From contig BJOX01000075.1 in assembly GCA_009731375.1 (NCBI GenBank), positions 527,592 to 591,591 on the forward strand: 64,000 nucleotides of DNA. The letters run 5' to 3'. Positions 41,405 through 52,345 of this stretch are shown here, piece after piece. The notes under the pieces were generated by a model. It saw only the letters and a program-made list of their open reading frames with translations. It had not been told where the DNA came from and searched no databases. Made by a program: the position numbers and the translations under genes. This stretch comes from Paulinella micropora. Its lineage: Eukaryota > Cercozoa > Imbricatea > Euglyphida. Position 1 is the stretch's first letter, and each line of letters begins with the position of its first letter.

Positions 41405-42814
41405 TGAGGTGGGCGGAGCCACCTGCCACTTATGCCAGAACTCCTTCGCCTACTCCTTCCAGTGCGTCAACGGTGTCCTTAGAGTCCCCAACTGCTACCA
41501 CTTCGACTCTGGGGGAAGAAAAGACTATAGACAATAATGTCGTTTCGAACTCTACTACAGACGACTCTGTTTGTCTGTGGGTTCAGGCGCGTATCGAGGC
41601 GGAGGAGGCTATGGGTGCATTTGTTAGGCCTAGCACTAATCCTCCCACAAGCCTGGTGCGATTAGAAAGGTAGATATAGAATTGTTCCATTATGCATGTG
41701 GACACTACAGCATTAAGAAGATGAGAGCTTTGGCAAATGCATTAGGCATAAAGCTAGTAGGAGATGAGAAGAAAGTAGAATTTTGTGAATCATGCAATGA
41801 TAGGTAAGGCGAAGCAGTTGCCTAGGTTTAAAGTTAATAAGATAGAGAGAGCTAGTAAGCCAGGAGTAGTATTACACATAGACACCGTCAGCACGGTCAA
41901 TACACGGTAAGAGACACAAATTTTCGGTCACGGACGATTACTCGTCGTTTATTAAGGAAAATTATCTTGCGCATAAGAACGAATTTATTGACTGCATTAA
42001 GCAGGCGGTAGCATTTTATGAGAGACAGACTGGAAACAAAATACAAGAAATTAGATGTGATTAAGAGTTTGATGTCCCGAAAGAAGTCATTGAGTGGTGG
42101 AAGCCTAGTCAGTTTATTTGGAAAACTTCAGCAACGGGGGACAAGGATGGCAACCCTATCGCTGAAAAAGCCAATGACATTACGGCTGGGGCCGCAAGAG
42201 CCATGCGTTACCATGCCCACCTGCCCATTTCTTTCTGGGCAGAGATGGAGCATCCGGCAACCACTCTACATAACATTTTGCCTGCCACCCAAGGGCCTAG
42301 GAAGGGGATGTCCCCATTTGAGCAGCTATTGGCAAGAAAACCGTTTTTAAGACACCTTAGACCGATAGGTCGCATGGGGGTAATGAAAACGGGCAAAGGT
42401 AGAAAGGGACAGTTTAGAGGAAAGAAAGTTATGCTAGTAGGGTATGACTTATTTAGAGAGTTGTATAGAGTTTGGGACGGTAGAAAAGTGATAACAGGAG
42501 TTAGAAACGTGCGGTTCAACCCGTACGTGATAGGCAAGGAAGCACATCCAGAGAGAACAGTCAAGTGGGATGAGGATGTAGCTGAGGGGGAGAGTGAGAG
42601 TAAGGATGTCGATGTTGAACAAACACACTCCACACCCACCACCACAGTCACCACCAACCACACACAAGAGGACACGACACAGACTCATGACGATGACGAC
42701 ACATATGACCATGTCGATGATGTTAGTCAGTCAGATAGTCAACAAGGACAGGGGGAGTATGTAGGGGACACAGGGGGAGTCAGCATAGATCACAAACACA
42801 CAAACACAAGATAG
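41392..42814 (+). pseudogene. Ty1/copia pol fragment: pre-integrase HHCC and integrase, frame-broken
   Basis: 41392-41673 is a Ser/Thr/Pro-rich linker. After a stop, 41670-41803 is the GAG pre-integrase/zinc segment (LFHYACGHYSIKKM ... FCESCNDR, H-x4-H and C-x2-C). Then VVLHIDTVST (41860s) and, in another frame, FSVTDDYSSFIKENYLAHKN with IQEIRCD give the first two integrase acidic residues. From about 42065 the frame reads IAEKANDITAGAARAMRYHA, PISFWAEMEHPATTLHNILP and GYDLFRELYRVWDGRKVITG, the usual C-terminal half. At least three breaks make it inactive. A Thr/His/Asp-rich tail follows. The reverse transcriptase expected next is absent. Confidence 0.88.
41660..41695 (+). repeat. 36-bp exact direct repeat, left copy
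   Basis: Identical to 44197-44232. It encodes the start of the copia pre-integrase domain (VDIELFHYA). Confidence 0.95.
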
Positions 42815-42929
42815 CTTTTCAACACAGGACATCGGCACCACACCGACAGCTGCACCCCATCCCACCGACACAAGCCCACAGACAATCAACACCACGTACG
42901 GCCTCAGTCGCGAAAATCCTACGCTCCTC

Positions 42930-44210
42930 ATGCAACACTACTGGCCGCCTCGCAACATACCTCATGAGACGGACCATGCAACATTCTCCGACTTCACGTT
43001 GGGAATGGGTCTTATCGACGACGGCAAGATTGCACGACACGGCGTCGTCAACACGGAAGCCCTCTGCCTAGTCAGAGTTAAACGCGTGCGCCAACGCCTC
43101 CTTCAGGGCGAATCAGTGGTCCAGGAGCTCACAAAGGAGGCTGTGGAAAAGATCCTCAACCAGCCGAAAGGCGCAAGCACGATGATGGGATTTTTGAAAT
43201 CCCCTTTGAAGGCCACCATCTTCCACTTTGGCCCAGCACATGGACGAAGTACTGCGCAACTTTTGCGTACAGCCCTCGTTGGCCGCCAAGTGGAGCCTAC
43301 CGGAAACGTGCATTATTTCCACACCGGCATGGTGTATCATCAGGACCGACCTTGGGGATACAAAATGTCATCGTACTTGGGACTCATTGTCGGCAACACC
43401 CTGAGAACAGCACCCCGAAACACCATTATGGACGCGCTTTCTGAAGGTGAGTTGCTTTTCCCGTGGAGTTGCATGGAAACTCCGTCTACAGGCCAATACA
43501 CCATGGCTCCGGGATTTGGCACCGAATCATACCAACGCTACTCGTTCAAGTTACCAACACGAGAACGCTGTTTCGCACTTCAGCACTACTTCCACCGACT
43601 CCCTTGCATTGATCCCATATGGCTGAAGATCACTGCGACGGACTCTTACTACGACATCCAAAATGTATTAGTGCGCAAGCGCAGCTACCTCTGCACGGTC
43701 GACCTCCCTCGGGACTATTTCAACCATAGCTTCCTGTCCATCTACTACATGAACAAGCGAGACGAAGAGTTCTTCGACAATATCCTCCAACACAATTGGC
43801 AGGGATTAACGCGAGAAATAACAGTCAAGGAAGGTACATGGTCACTAGGAGGCCGAAACAGCAGAAACCTTGCCAACTACCTTCAACAGTGCCCAAACTG
43901 GATCGATCCACAGAATCCAGACGCCTCCGACATAAAATGGCCCACTACATTTTACTGCAAGCGATACGACACCGTGGAGTGGATTATAGCTCAAATCGCT
44001 ATTTATCTTATCGCCAGCCAGACCGGCAAGCGCTTCAGCCGCGAAATCCACGTAGTCCACCATCCTCCGGGCACCTTCCCCTGCGACTATGACATGGTCA
44101 ACCCGTACTCGCGAGAAAAACGTTTGAAAGATTATCCTTCTGGCGTCCCATGCATTCGCAGACGGACAAACTACCACCCCAATCCCCACATCCGGAGATT
44201 AGAAAGGTAG
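42930..44210 (+). CDS. Intact orphan ORF (426 codons) embedded in copia debris
   Basis: An uninterrupted frame from ATG 42930 to TAG 44208-44210. The same frame stays open further upstream (to about 42790), so the true start may be earlier. Segments include SDFTLGMGLIDDGKIARHG, FHFGPAHGRSTAQLLRTALV, HYFHTGMVYHQDRPWGYKMS, YYDIQNVLVRKRSYLCTVDL, YMNKRDEEFFDNILQHNW and RFSREIHVVHHPPGTFPCDY. Composition is that of a folded globular protein rich in aromatic and His residues. I recognise no family. It stands where the copia RT would be, and its last codons lie inside the right copy of a 36-bp direct repeat. The lack of stops, unlike its neighbours, points to recent arrival or selection. Confidence 0.65.
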   Translation: MQHYWPPRNIPHETDHATFSDFTLGMGLIDDGKIARHGVVNTEALCLVRVKRVRQRLLQGESVVQELTKEAVEKILNQPKGASTMMGFLKSPLKATIFHFGPAHGRSTAQLLRTALVGRQVEPTGNVHYFHTGMVYHQDRPWGYKMSSYLGLIVGNTLRTAPRNTIMDALSEGELLFPWSCMETPSTGQYTMAPGFGTESYQRYSFKLPTRERCFALQHYFHRLPCIDPIWLKITATDSYYDIQNVLVRKRSYLCTVDLPRDYFNHSFLSIYYMNKRDEEFFDNILQHNWQGLTREITVKEGTWSLGGRNSRNLANYLQQCPNWIDPQNPDASDIKWPTTFYCKRYDTVEWIIAQIAIYLIASQTGKRFSREIHVVHHPPGTFPCDYDMVNPYSREKRLKDYPSGVPCIRRRTNYHPNPHIRRLER

Positions 44211-44232
44211 ATATAGAATTGTTCCATTATGC
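44197..44232 (+). repeat. 36-bp exact direct repeat, right copy
   Basis: Identical to 41660-41695. It overlaps the end of the orphan ORF. Confidence 0.95.
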
Positions 44233-44852
44233 GTCTTATCCCTGCAAGCCTGGTGGTGTCTGTCCATTCCATACACGCTTCCTTGAGTGATAGGGTGCAG
44301 GCAGAGAATTCAAAGGGTGGCAAGCACACGTGCAGTGCACTACCCAACAGCCACAATTTAAGGCCGACGCGGCAGAAGCAACCGGCGGCAGGTCCCGCAC
44401 CTGGAACCGAACCTGTATTACCCAAGCATGGCATCAAGTCGTCCCGCAAGCATGTCCCTAAACCTGACAGTGTATTATCCAAGCAGTCATGCAAGCCTGG
44501 CCCCAAGGCAGGATCAGAGCATCGACGTCGACGCAAGCCTAAGGCAAAAACAGAAAGATCTGCATTCCACTCGCAGGGCAGAAAGAGTGCAGGTGGCTGC
44601 AAAAGCAAAGCGAAAGATGTGTCAGCTAAGTCTACATCCAAATCCTCCAGCCTCGATAAAGTTGTCAGTTCCATTCAGCCTCTGCTTGTCAATGACGAAA
44701 TCAAGGAGAAACCAGAGAAAACCGAGAAGACCTTGGAACAATCCAAAGCATGGATAAGTTCACTGAGACACTCAAAGCTAGCCAGAGAGTTAAGTCCAAA
44801 GGAACTTCGGACTCAGATAGCTCTGATGAAGAGGATGATTCTGTTCCGATGA
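44229..44852 (+). CDS. Unidentified basic Lys/Ser-rich ORF
   Basis: 207 codons starting MRLIPASLVVSVHSIHASLS. The middle is strongly basic (HRRRRKPKAKTERSAFHSQG, CKSKAKDVSAKSTSKSSS) and the end is helical (ELSPKELRTQIALMKRMIL). It begins inside the right-hand 36-bp repeat. It could be a nucleic-acid-binding Gag-like product or a host linker region. The continuing sequence (44750-45115) has further open frames with SDSSDEEDDS, suggesting one protein with a frame break near 44760-44800. Confidence 0.4.
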   Translation: MRLIPASLVVSVHSIHASLSDRVQAENSKGGKHTCSALPNSHNLRPTRQKQPAAGPAPGTEPVLPKHGIKSSRKHVPKPDSVLSKQSCKPGPKAGSEHRRRRKPKAKTERSAFHSQGRKSAGGCKSKAKDVSAKSTSKSSSLDKVVSSIQPLLVNDEIKEKPEKTEKTLEQSKAWISSLRHSKLARELSPKELRTQIALMKRMILFR

Positions 44853-45106
44853 GCAGGATGATCCGATTCGGAAGAGAACTGACATCCAGGTACTGGTATT
44901 ACAACCCTCTGCCATGGGTCCTCAGTATCATCCCAATTACACACCAACAGCTGCAGTGGCCATGGGTCCTCAGTATTCAATGCAAGGAGCATATTCGTTA
45001 CAGCCTCAACATTTGGGATTGTCCGCTCCTCAATTCATGCGCAGCCGGTACCGGTGATCATGAAGCCTATCTCATATCAAACCTTCACAACACCACCAAG
45101 ACAATC

Positions 45107-45495
45107 TCATTCTAATGTTAATAGCTTGATAGCACCAATATAAAAACGTAAGAGTAGCAGCATTAAGCGTTGATAGGCGAATAAAGCGAAGCGGTAATTG
45201 ACACTGCCTATCCCGCAACTAGGCAATACATCTTTTGCTGTTTGTGTCTTTAGGTGTGCGTTCGCTGGCGTGCGCGCGAACTGGCAGAATCTGTAATGTG
45301 CTGCCCAATCATTCTTTTGACAAGAAAGATTGCAGTATTTTACCCATTGACAGCCACTGCAGCTAGACAGTTTATGTTCGTGTTTGTGCTGTCTGTCGCA
45401 GTGTTCACAGAAGGCTGGGGGGCGAGGTGGAGATGAAGGTAAGCCAATAGGTATCATGCCATTATCGTGATATAGCACGCATTCATTGCAAATAT
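45107..45495 (-). pseudogene. MYND-type zinc finger fragment
   Basis: On the minus strand the frame reads CEHCDRQHKHEHKLSSCSGC then QWVKYCNLSCQKNDWAAHYR and FCQF. This matches the MYND pattern: C-x2-C, C-x2-C, Y-C-x3-C-Q, W-x2-H-x3-C. A further CNEC lies upstream. MYND fingers mediate protein-protein contacts, typically binding proline-rich peptides. It lies downstream, on the same strand, of a Gag-like ORF, so it may belong to that retroelement or to a host gene fragment. Confidence 0.75.
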
Positions 45496-45564
45496 TTGGC
45501 TTGCTTTGCCAACCAGCGGGTAAGATGTTGAAACGTAACCGGTATGACCAGTAGGCTATTTCAA

Positions 45565-45882
45565 CTAGCTTAGCATGGTTGAATGCAAAGTGAACATCGC
45601 CGGCCCAAAAAGCAGGTGCATCAGGAAAAACAGGATGGGTGATGTTTCAAGTAACACTTCGGGTGATCGAAGTGTTGCTGGAAGTTCCTTTCCACATCTT
45701 GTTTTTGGTCTGTGCCAGGGGTCACCTGGTAATACTATGGGTTTTCCTGAGCGGTTGAGTGGTGTGATCATCTCCTCTGTGAACCACTCAAGTTTGGGTT
45801 TTAAACTCATGAGCTTTCCGTTGGGATACCACGGGTCTTCCCTTGGGAAGCAATAGGATTTCGGTGCATCAACTCTCCACAT
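45565..45882 (-). CDS. Unidentified ORF, minus strand
   Basis: A 105-codon frame (MWRVDAPKSYCFPREDPWYP ... TRCGKELPATLRSPEVLLET) between the MYND fragment and an acidic ORF. No domain recognised. Its in-line position suggests it is part of the same decayed minus-strand element. Confidence 0.35.
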   Translation of the reverse strand: MWRVDAPKSYCFPREDPWYPNGKLMSLKPKLEWFTEEMITPLNRSGKPIVLPGDPWHRPKTRCGKELPATLRSPEVLLETSPILFFLMHLLFGPAMFTLHSTMLS

Positions 45883-46010
45883 TGGAGGCTAGTGGAGATG
45901 TGGCACTGGATACCCTTGTGGTTCCCCAAATTGCATTTAGAGCTTTTGAATATAAACGAAAACGTTTAACTTCGTTTGGAAGTCGTTTTCGTCCAATTGT
46001 TGAGCTCTAG

Positions 46011-46541
46011 TTAAGTTTCCCATGGTATGTCCGCAGGTCTATTACTCGGAGTGTTGATGAAATCTTGATGCGGATTTACGACGCCGAAGGCCCGTGGAAA
46101 CGGGTCTTCGCCTTCGTAAAGCGGATCAAATTCAGTGTGTGGGTGCATAAAACCACTGGGTTCGGACGTAGTGCTAGGGGGTCTATGAGGGTGTTCTGCC
46201 GCCGCAGCTGTTTGTGCTACTTCCTCAACGGGTGACTGTCCCGTTGGGCCTGTAGTATGAACTCTTGCTGAGACGGTTGATGTTGGATGAGAAGCAGGCA
46301 TGGCGGGGGGGACAGACTGTGACAATTTTGCCCCCGGCATGGTGTCCTCCGGTAGGCGCTCGACGGACGCGAACTGAAGTCGAAATTTTATTTCGGCCAG
46401 CTCAGTTTCCGTGTGAGCGGACTCCCATTGTGACTCTTGTGCGTTCTCTTCATCGTCAACATCACGCATCATTTCACACCAACCATCATCATAGTAATCT
46501 ACTACGTCTTCGTCATAGTCGTCTCTTTCTATGTTCTGCAC
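46011..46541 (-). CDS. Acidic/proline-rich ORF downstream of Gag, minus strand
   Basis: 176 codons: an acidic start (ERDDYDEDVVDYYDDGW, RDVDDEENAQES), then a Pro/Ser/Thr linker and FDPLYEGEDPFPRAFGVVNP at the end. It follows the Gag-like ORF after a frame change near 46535. Probably a linker segment of the same retroelement polyprotein. Confidence 0.4.
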   Translation of the reverse strand: MQNIERDDYDEDVVDYYDDGWCEMMRDVDDEENAQESQWESAHTETELAEIKFRLQFASVERLPEDTMPGAKLSQSVPPAMPASHPTSTVSARVHTTGPTGQSPVEEVAQTAAAAEHPHRPPSTTSEPSGFMHPHTEFDPLYEGEDPFPRAFGVVNPHQDFINTPSNRPADIPWET

Positions 46542-47676
46542 TTCAGGTGCGAAGTGGACCCGGTGGGGGTTAGGTGATCGTCCTCGTTGCTGGTTCCGGG
46601 AATTGTGCCGATTGTTTCCCTGACTGGGAGAGCGACGTGGACTACGAGAACGCGAGCGACTTCTTCCAATTCGGTAAATTTCCCTCCGAATTGGGCAATC
46701 ATACGGGCGGTGCCACGGGTATTGAGCGCAAGACTTTTGCGGAGGGGGTAGCGGGACGCACTTATTCTTGGCATTCTTTTACGTGAGAACCTCGACGTGA
46801 GTGGCATTTCAGAGGTATTTTACGTTCGGGACGTGTGTCACGAGCGTAACATAACGGTGATATGTCGGGTTTATCATTAATTGATAGTTTGCCTATGTCG
46901 TTAGTTAGTTTGTCCGACTGAACTAGCGATTTTATGTACGTGCAAAGCTCGCGGAATGTGGGTCGATCTACATCGTTAAGCGGGGTGTAGTAGCGGACAT
47001 TGGCTTTTCCCCCGAGCTTACAATGAGTTGCTTTATTCAGCTTTATGAGAAGTTCGTTACATTTGTAACCTTCGTCAAAATGTTGAGTTTCCGAAAAATT
47101 TTCTAGTCGCCACTTGAACTTATTAAGCCACGTCTCAACATCCTCTGCAGGTCGCAGTTGGTCTGCGACATGCTGAGCTTGAAGTTGAGCAGTGTTTATA
47201 GTTCCTAGTTGCCCAAATTCGTTGATGAGGGCGTGCCACATTTGATGTGGTTCCCTACCAGCGGATCGGATGGCAACTAGAGCAGAGTGGTTCGAAGCAG
47301 ATTCGGAGATTATTGATCTTGTCTTTACTTTCAGTTTCAAGGACAGGATAGGAGGAAAACAGTTTTCCAATTGCACAAAAGTGGGGTCAGCAGGTAAAGC
47401 AAACAGAGCCAGTCTCATGTTAGCATCAGGGTCAGCAGCAGGCAGTGCAGGGGGTGGACCTGGGGTGATCATCAGTTTCAGTTCAGCAGTTGTCAGAGGC
47501 GAAGCAGGATCGCGCAGAAATATCAGCAGGCGCGGATCCACTCCTTCGCAGAATTGAAGGGCGGACCAGCGGAAATTGTCAAAATCATAGGCGTGTTCTA
47601 TCGACTTAGTGACATGGGGATGGAGGTGAGGAACCTTAAGTGTCAACTTAGTAGCGGTAGGCTCGTAACCTGCCAT
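46529..47676 (-). pseudogene. Copia-type Gag, minus strand, frame-broken at the 3' end
   Basis: The ORF from 47676 to 46762 (304 codons) has the copia Gag/UBN2 layout: MWHALINEFGQLGTINTAQL, then LRPAEDVETWLNKFKWRLE, CNELLIKLNKATHCK and FRELCTYIKSLVQSDKL. It ends KCHSRRGSHVKEC, a probable remnant of a CCHC knuckle, followed by a stop. The sequence stays readable in another frame to 46529. Gag would form the particle around element RNA. The 5' side (47700-47960) would contain the leader or 5' LTR on this strand. Confidence 0.75.
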
Positions 47677-47939
47677 AACTATGTATGCACTTAATTAAAG
47701 ATAAGGTACGGAACAGACTTAATAATCACTCATCCCGGCTTCAAAGTACATCAGGTACCTGAACAGTATGTTTAATTTGTGATCTCGACAAGGTACAGAA
47801 ACCGATCTGACTTTCATGTGATAGCTGTGCGACAAACGCGTGCCTATCGCGCGCTTAGATACGTAGTGTATAACCTTTATATAATACGGATCGCACTGTC
47901 GTACAGTCATCTGGTAAGGTAAATCGTCCCATGAATAAG

Positions 47940-49060
47940 GTGTTATGAGGGAAGATGTTACTGTGAAATCAGTCCGGTAGATTCGTTAAATATTGCTAAG
48001 TGACAGCATTGCAGTTGACAGTGATAAATGGTAAAATATGGGAAATGATATGAAAAACATTATTGCCGGTCGTTACTGTAATAACGGTAAATTTGAACAA
48101 AACAAATGAAAATAATTCAACTTGAATAAAATGATTTGACTTCAGACTTGAAGGGAAATGATTTTATCTTTTACTGATGTCTAAACTATAACTTGTAGGG
48201 ATATCCGAAGAAATATCATTATATGTAATTATGATGATAACACAAAAAACTGAAGAAACATAAAATCCAACTTGAGTAAGGGAGCCGCTTTGATATAAAA
48301 TTTAGAATATTTTTCTTCTCTGTATTTTGTTGTTCTGCAAGTCTTAAACTTGAATCTTTCAATTAACAGGGGAAGTCATTCACAAATAGTAAAATTCAAG
48401 TTCATTATTGTCAAGTAATAAAATCAATTGATTATGTACTTCCAAAAAAAAACCCAGCGACTGCCGCAAAATAAGACTAGTGTTGACCGCTAACTGTCAA
48501 CGATTTGTAGTATAATGTATATATATATTATATATATATATATATTTATAATCTATTAATACTACAACTTGAAAATTTTCAAGTTAAATTTGAATTTGAA
48601 TTTGAATTTCACTTAATATTATTGAAAGTCAATAAAATAGATAAAATTATTATTAATTTTAATGTAAAACAGTGACAAGGGCATAAAAACAAAGAGAAAC
48701 AAAGCATCGTAGACAATATTAATATATATAAAATATAATCTGAGTAGGAAAATAAGAGGATGGTTAAATAACTATTGTAAGTGTTAGAAATTCAATTTTT
48801 TTATTTGATTTCTTGTTCATTTTCCTTCGGTAAGTTATAATCTTTCATTTTGGTAGGATTTTTATGATTTTTCAAAACTTTCATCTTTATCTTGCATAAC
48901 ATACTTACAGAAAAAGTAATTATGAAGAGTATGTGATAATAGCACCACATACATTATTTTAATAAGAAAGTGATTTGTTTGTTGTTAAAATACTGTTTGA
49001 AACAGAAGCTGTCATATTCTTTAATATTAAGACTATTCCTTCTTCTAGACTACGGATTTA
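47940..49060. other. AT-rich noncoding sequence
   Basis: No gene seen. It contains (TA)n at 48518-48545 and a TTGAAT tandem at 48590-48608. It may include LTR sequence of the flanking copia pieces. Confidence 0.55.
48564..48612 (+). repeat. Left arm of a distant inverted repeat (TTGAAT units)
   Basis: AACTTGAAAATTTTCAAGTT followed by three TTGAAT units. The reverse complement with minor changes occurs at 51617-51666, 3 kb away. Confidence 0.75.
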
Positions 49061-49304
49061 AGTCAAGGTAAAGTTTTGGAAGTCAAGGTAAACTTTTTCC
49101 GAATTCTTCGTTGACGTTGCTAAATTTTTGCGTTCGATAGGATACCAACAATCAACTGTCGACCCTTGCGTTTTCTTTTTGCGTGATAGTGGGCGAGCGT
49201 TCCCCCCCAGCTGTGCCAAGGATTGCAAATCGCTACCCTGGGTCTTATTACTCAAAACTGACGATATTTTGGTACTCTGTTTTCTGCATTCGCAGTTTTG
49301 ACGG

Positions 49305-50250
49305 TTGATTACCGAACTAAAGAATGCCAAATTCAGGTTCAAAGATATGAACGATGTGGAAGTGTTCACGGGATTACAGTTCAAGCGTTTTCCTGAAGGG
49401 CTGCTTATCCATCAGCGTGCTTACAATAATACGCGTTATTCTTCGAGACCGAGGTTACGGCAATGCAAACCCAACGCCCACGCCTGCGACTGTGCAGGAA
49501 CCCGCTCCTGCTCCGGCTACCAGCACTCTGCGCAAATGAACGCTCCCCAAACTCATCGGTGAACTCATGTGGCCGGCCACTATGACTCAGCCCCAGATTT
49601 GTTATGCTGTGAACAGAATTTCTGTACTGGGTCACCAGGCTCCAAACATTGCATACTCGATGATCGCTCGGGTTTATCGCTACTTATGATGAGAGAGGAT
49701 TGTTCTTCCCTGCTAATGTAGCCCTAACCGCCCTCCAACTGTCATCGTTCTCTGATTCAGACTTTGGTAACTGTCGTTTCACTCGGCGATCAAGGAACGG
49801 CGAGATACACATGATGACAGGGCCAGTCCATTTGAACTCGAGGCGCCAATCGACTGTTGCGCTTTCAACTATGGATGCGGAAGTCATTTCACTTTCTCAG
49901 ACGGTGAGGTCAGCGGTTGCTATCCAAAGTTTCTTACATGAGATTGTTTCCCTTGAAAGAGCCCACCGTAATCAACGCCGACAACCGAGGATCTATCATG
50001 GCTTCCACGAATGGACTTGGTGGCCCGCGTTCACGCCACCTGGCGATTAAGCATCATTATGTTGTAGAGCAAGTACGTGAGAGGAAGGTTTCAGTTCGAT
50101 ATGTGGCTTCCAATGATTAAACCTGGCTGATGTATTTACAAAGGCGCTTCCCACTCCACAATTTCGATATTTGGTTGATCAGTTCATGGTCAAACTTTCG
50201 AATTACTTGAATGAGGATGAGGAATCTTTTTCTTTGGCGAGCTCCGACAC
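49305..50250 (+). pseudogene. Copia reverse transcriptase C-terminus and RNase H, frame-broken
   Basis: FRFKDMNDVEVFTGLQFKRF opens the RT tail, LIGELMWPATMTQPQICYAV is the usual GxLxxxxxTRPD-like region, and SSFSDSDFGNCRFTRRSRNG with LNSRRQSTVALSTMDAEVIS is RNase H. It continues, after a shift near 49960, as INADNRGSIMASTN and GPRSRHLAIKHHYVVEQVRE. At least three frame breaks are present. A polypurine tract (50542-50553) follows at the expected distance. Confidence 0.85.
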
Positions 50251-50541
50251 GTCGAATCCTCACCCGTTAAAGTTTGATCATATGTGCGAACCGTACCATC
50301 TTCTTCTTGGCAGCCTCTCCATCGGCTAATAGAGGTAGGTAAGAGGCTGAAGACGTGGACAGGAAGAAACTAGTAGGTCGTATCCACAAACTCATGACGG
50401 ACTTGCTTATCTTCTTCCGGTGGAGGCGTTGATGAGGGAAGTTTGATTCACTTTGCGGTGCTCGCAATTCCGTGAGTGCTTTACACGATTCGTTCTCCAT
50501 CGGACTTGTTCGTCGATCGTGATGCCTGCCCTATCCAACAT

Positions 50542-50555
50542 AGGGGGAGGGGACT
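50542..50555 (+). promoter_or_regulatory. Polypurine tract and 3' LTR start of the copia remnant
   Basis: AGGGGGAGGGGA immediately precedes c then TGTTTTTCG. A purine run followed by TG is the standard plus-strand priming site and LTR boundary, about 300 bases beyond the RNase H coding sequence. The LTR end is not identified. Confidence 0.65.
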
Positions 50556-51685
50556 GTTTTTCGTTTTTATTTTTAAGTCAAGGACCCTCAACAATGCTGT
50601 AACAGCATAGGACTTGATAGATTCGCTGCGTTGCAGCTATCTTCCTTTTATATGTACAGTTTTCGAATGAGCGTTTTGCCGATTTCCGAACAACATTATA
50701 TCATTTTCATGCTATATATCCAACGATATCCGTTTTATTTTTATTGTCAGTGACACATGATTCAGGGGGGTAATGAACTGTAATATACATTATATTTCAA
50801 GTTCATAATATACTTCAAGTTCCTTTCCGGTTGAATCATATTTCATTGCACAATTTCCCGGTATATTATTTATCATTACCATTTTACTCTAAACGGATTT
50901 TTTCCACACTTGTATCTCACTTTTCCAATTATTTCACTATATTACCTTTATATTGCAGTCATCTTTTCCCTTCTGCTATTGGTCTAAGTTGTTGCACAAC
51001 CTTTGCAAAAGGTGCAGAATTCAAGATGACTGTGATAGAATTCAAGATGACTGCTTACTCAATAGTTTTACAGTGTCCTACTTATTTGGACTACTTTTAT
51101 ATTATTAAGCATTTCGTTCGCTCTGGCATTCTCAGTAAATCTATTTTGATAAAGTAATCAAGTGACGCACTGTCGCTTAGTGATTTTATTAATAATCGTA
51201 TAGGTTTACCGTGGTTATCGTCAACTACCGACATTATGAATTTAGCGGGTGAATCTAGTATTACATACCCTCCTTCTCCATACATACATACATGTTGTCA
51301 TGCATTCAACGCCGCAGGATACATTTACATGACCGGATATATTAATGCACGCTAACATGAACGCTAAGTCTAAATATTGTGAAAATTGATGGGATTAGCA
51401 TGAAAATGAAAGATTTTAATTTATTTTAACTATTTTAAACAAAAAAGTTTTAAAAAAATTTGAATTTCTAGCCGTTACAACTGTTTTTCGACCGCTAGCT
51501 ATGATCTTGGCTAGATTGTGGTTTTGGGTTGCCTGAGCTTGGTTTTTCTGTGTTTTTATGTTGTTTTACATCAAAATCAACGTAATTATATTTAATTTAT
51601 TAAATTCTAATGATATTACTTCAAATTCAAATTCAAATTCAAATTTGACTTGAAATTTTCAAGTTGGTTACTGGTGGCAGCCAAT
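50556..51685. other. AT-rich noncoding sequence, partly 3' LTR
   Basis: No coding gene. It includes 13-base direct repeats (gaattcaagatga) at 51018 and 51039 and the right arm of the TTGAAT inverted repeat at 51617-51666. Confidence 0.5.
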
Positions 51686-51689
51686 CACT

Positions 51690-52345
51690 TGTAGTCCTTA
51701 TACATACTCACCGACTACTTGAAGTATGCATGAAATCATATTAATACAAGTTTGTTTAGCATATTTACAATGTTTTTGAAGCATAAAACCCGTGCGGATG
51801 CTTATATTTTACAGCGAGTGACCGTGTTTTACACTAGTCACTGTGACACTTAGACTACTTGCCACTCACTTCGTTATACATACTCACTGCCTACTTGAAG
51901 TATGCATGAAATTATATTAATACGAGTTTGTTTAGTATTTTTGCAATGTTTTTGAAGCATAAAACCGGTGCGAAAGCTTATATTTCAGAGTGAGTGACCG
52001 TGTTTTACACTAGTCACTGTGACACTTAGACTTCTTGCCACTCACTTGTATTCGTTATACATACTCACTGCCTACTTGAAGTATGCATGAAAGTATATTA
52101 ATACGAGTTTGTTTAGCATATTTATAATGTTTTTGAAGCATAAAACCGGTGCGGAAGCTTATACTTCAGAGCGAGTGACAGTGTTTTACACTAGTCACTG
52201 TGACACTCAGACTTCTTGCCACTCCCTTGTATTCGTTATACATACTCACTGCCTACTTGAAGTATGCATGAAATTATATTAATACTAGCTTTTTCAGCAT
52301 ATTTAAAACGTTTTTGAAGCATGAAACCGGTGCGGAAGCTTAGAA
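51690..52345. repeat. Tandem satellite, unit about 180 bases, about 3.7 copies
   Basis: Units begin near 51698, 51874, 52054 and 52235 with ttatacatactcac, then ctacttgaagtatgcatgaa, gtttttgaagcataaaaccg and cactagtcactgtgacact. Copies are roughly 90% alike, and the fourth is truncated. Confidence 0.92.
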
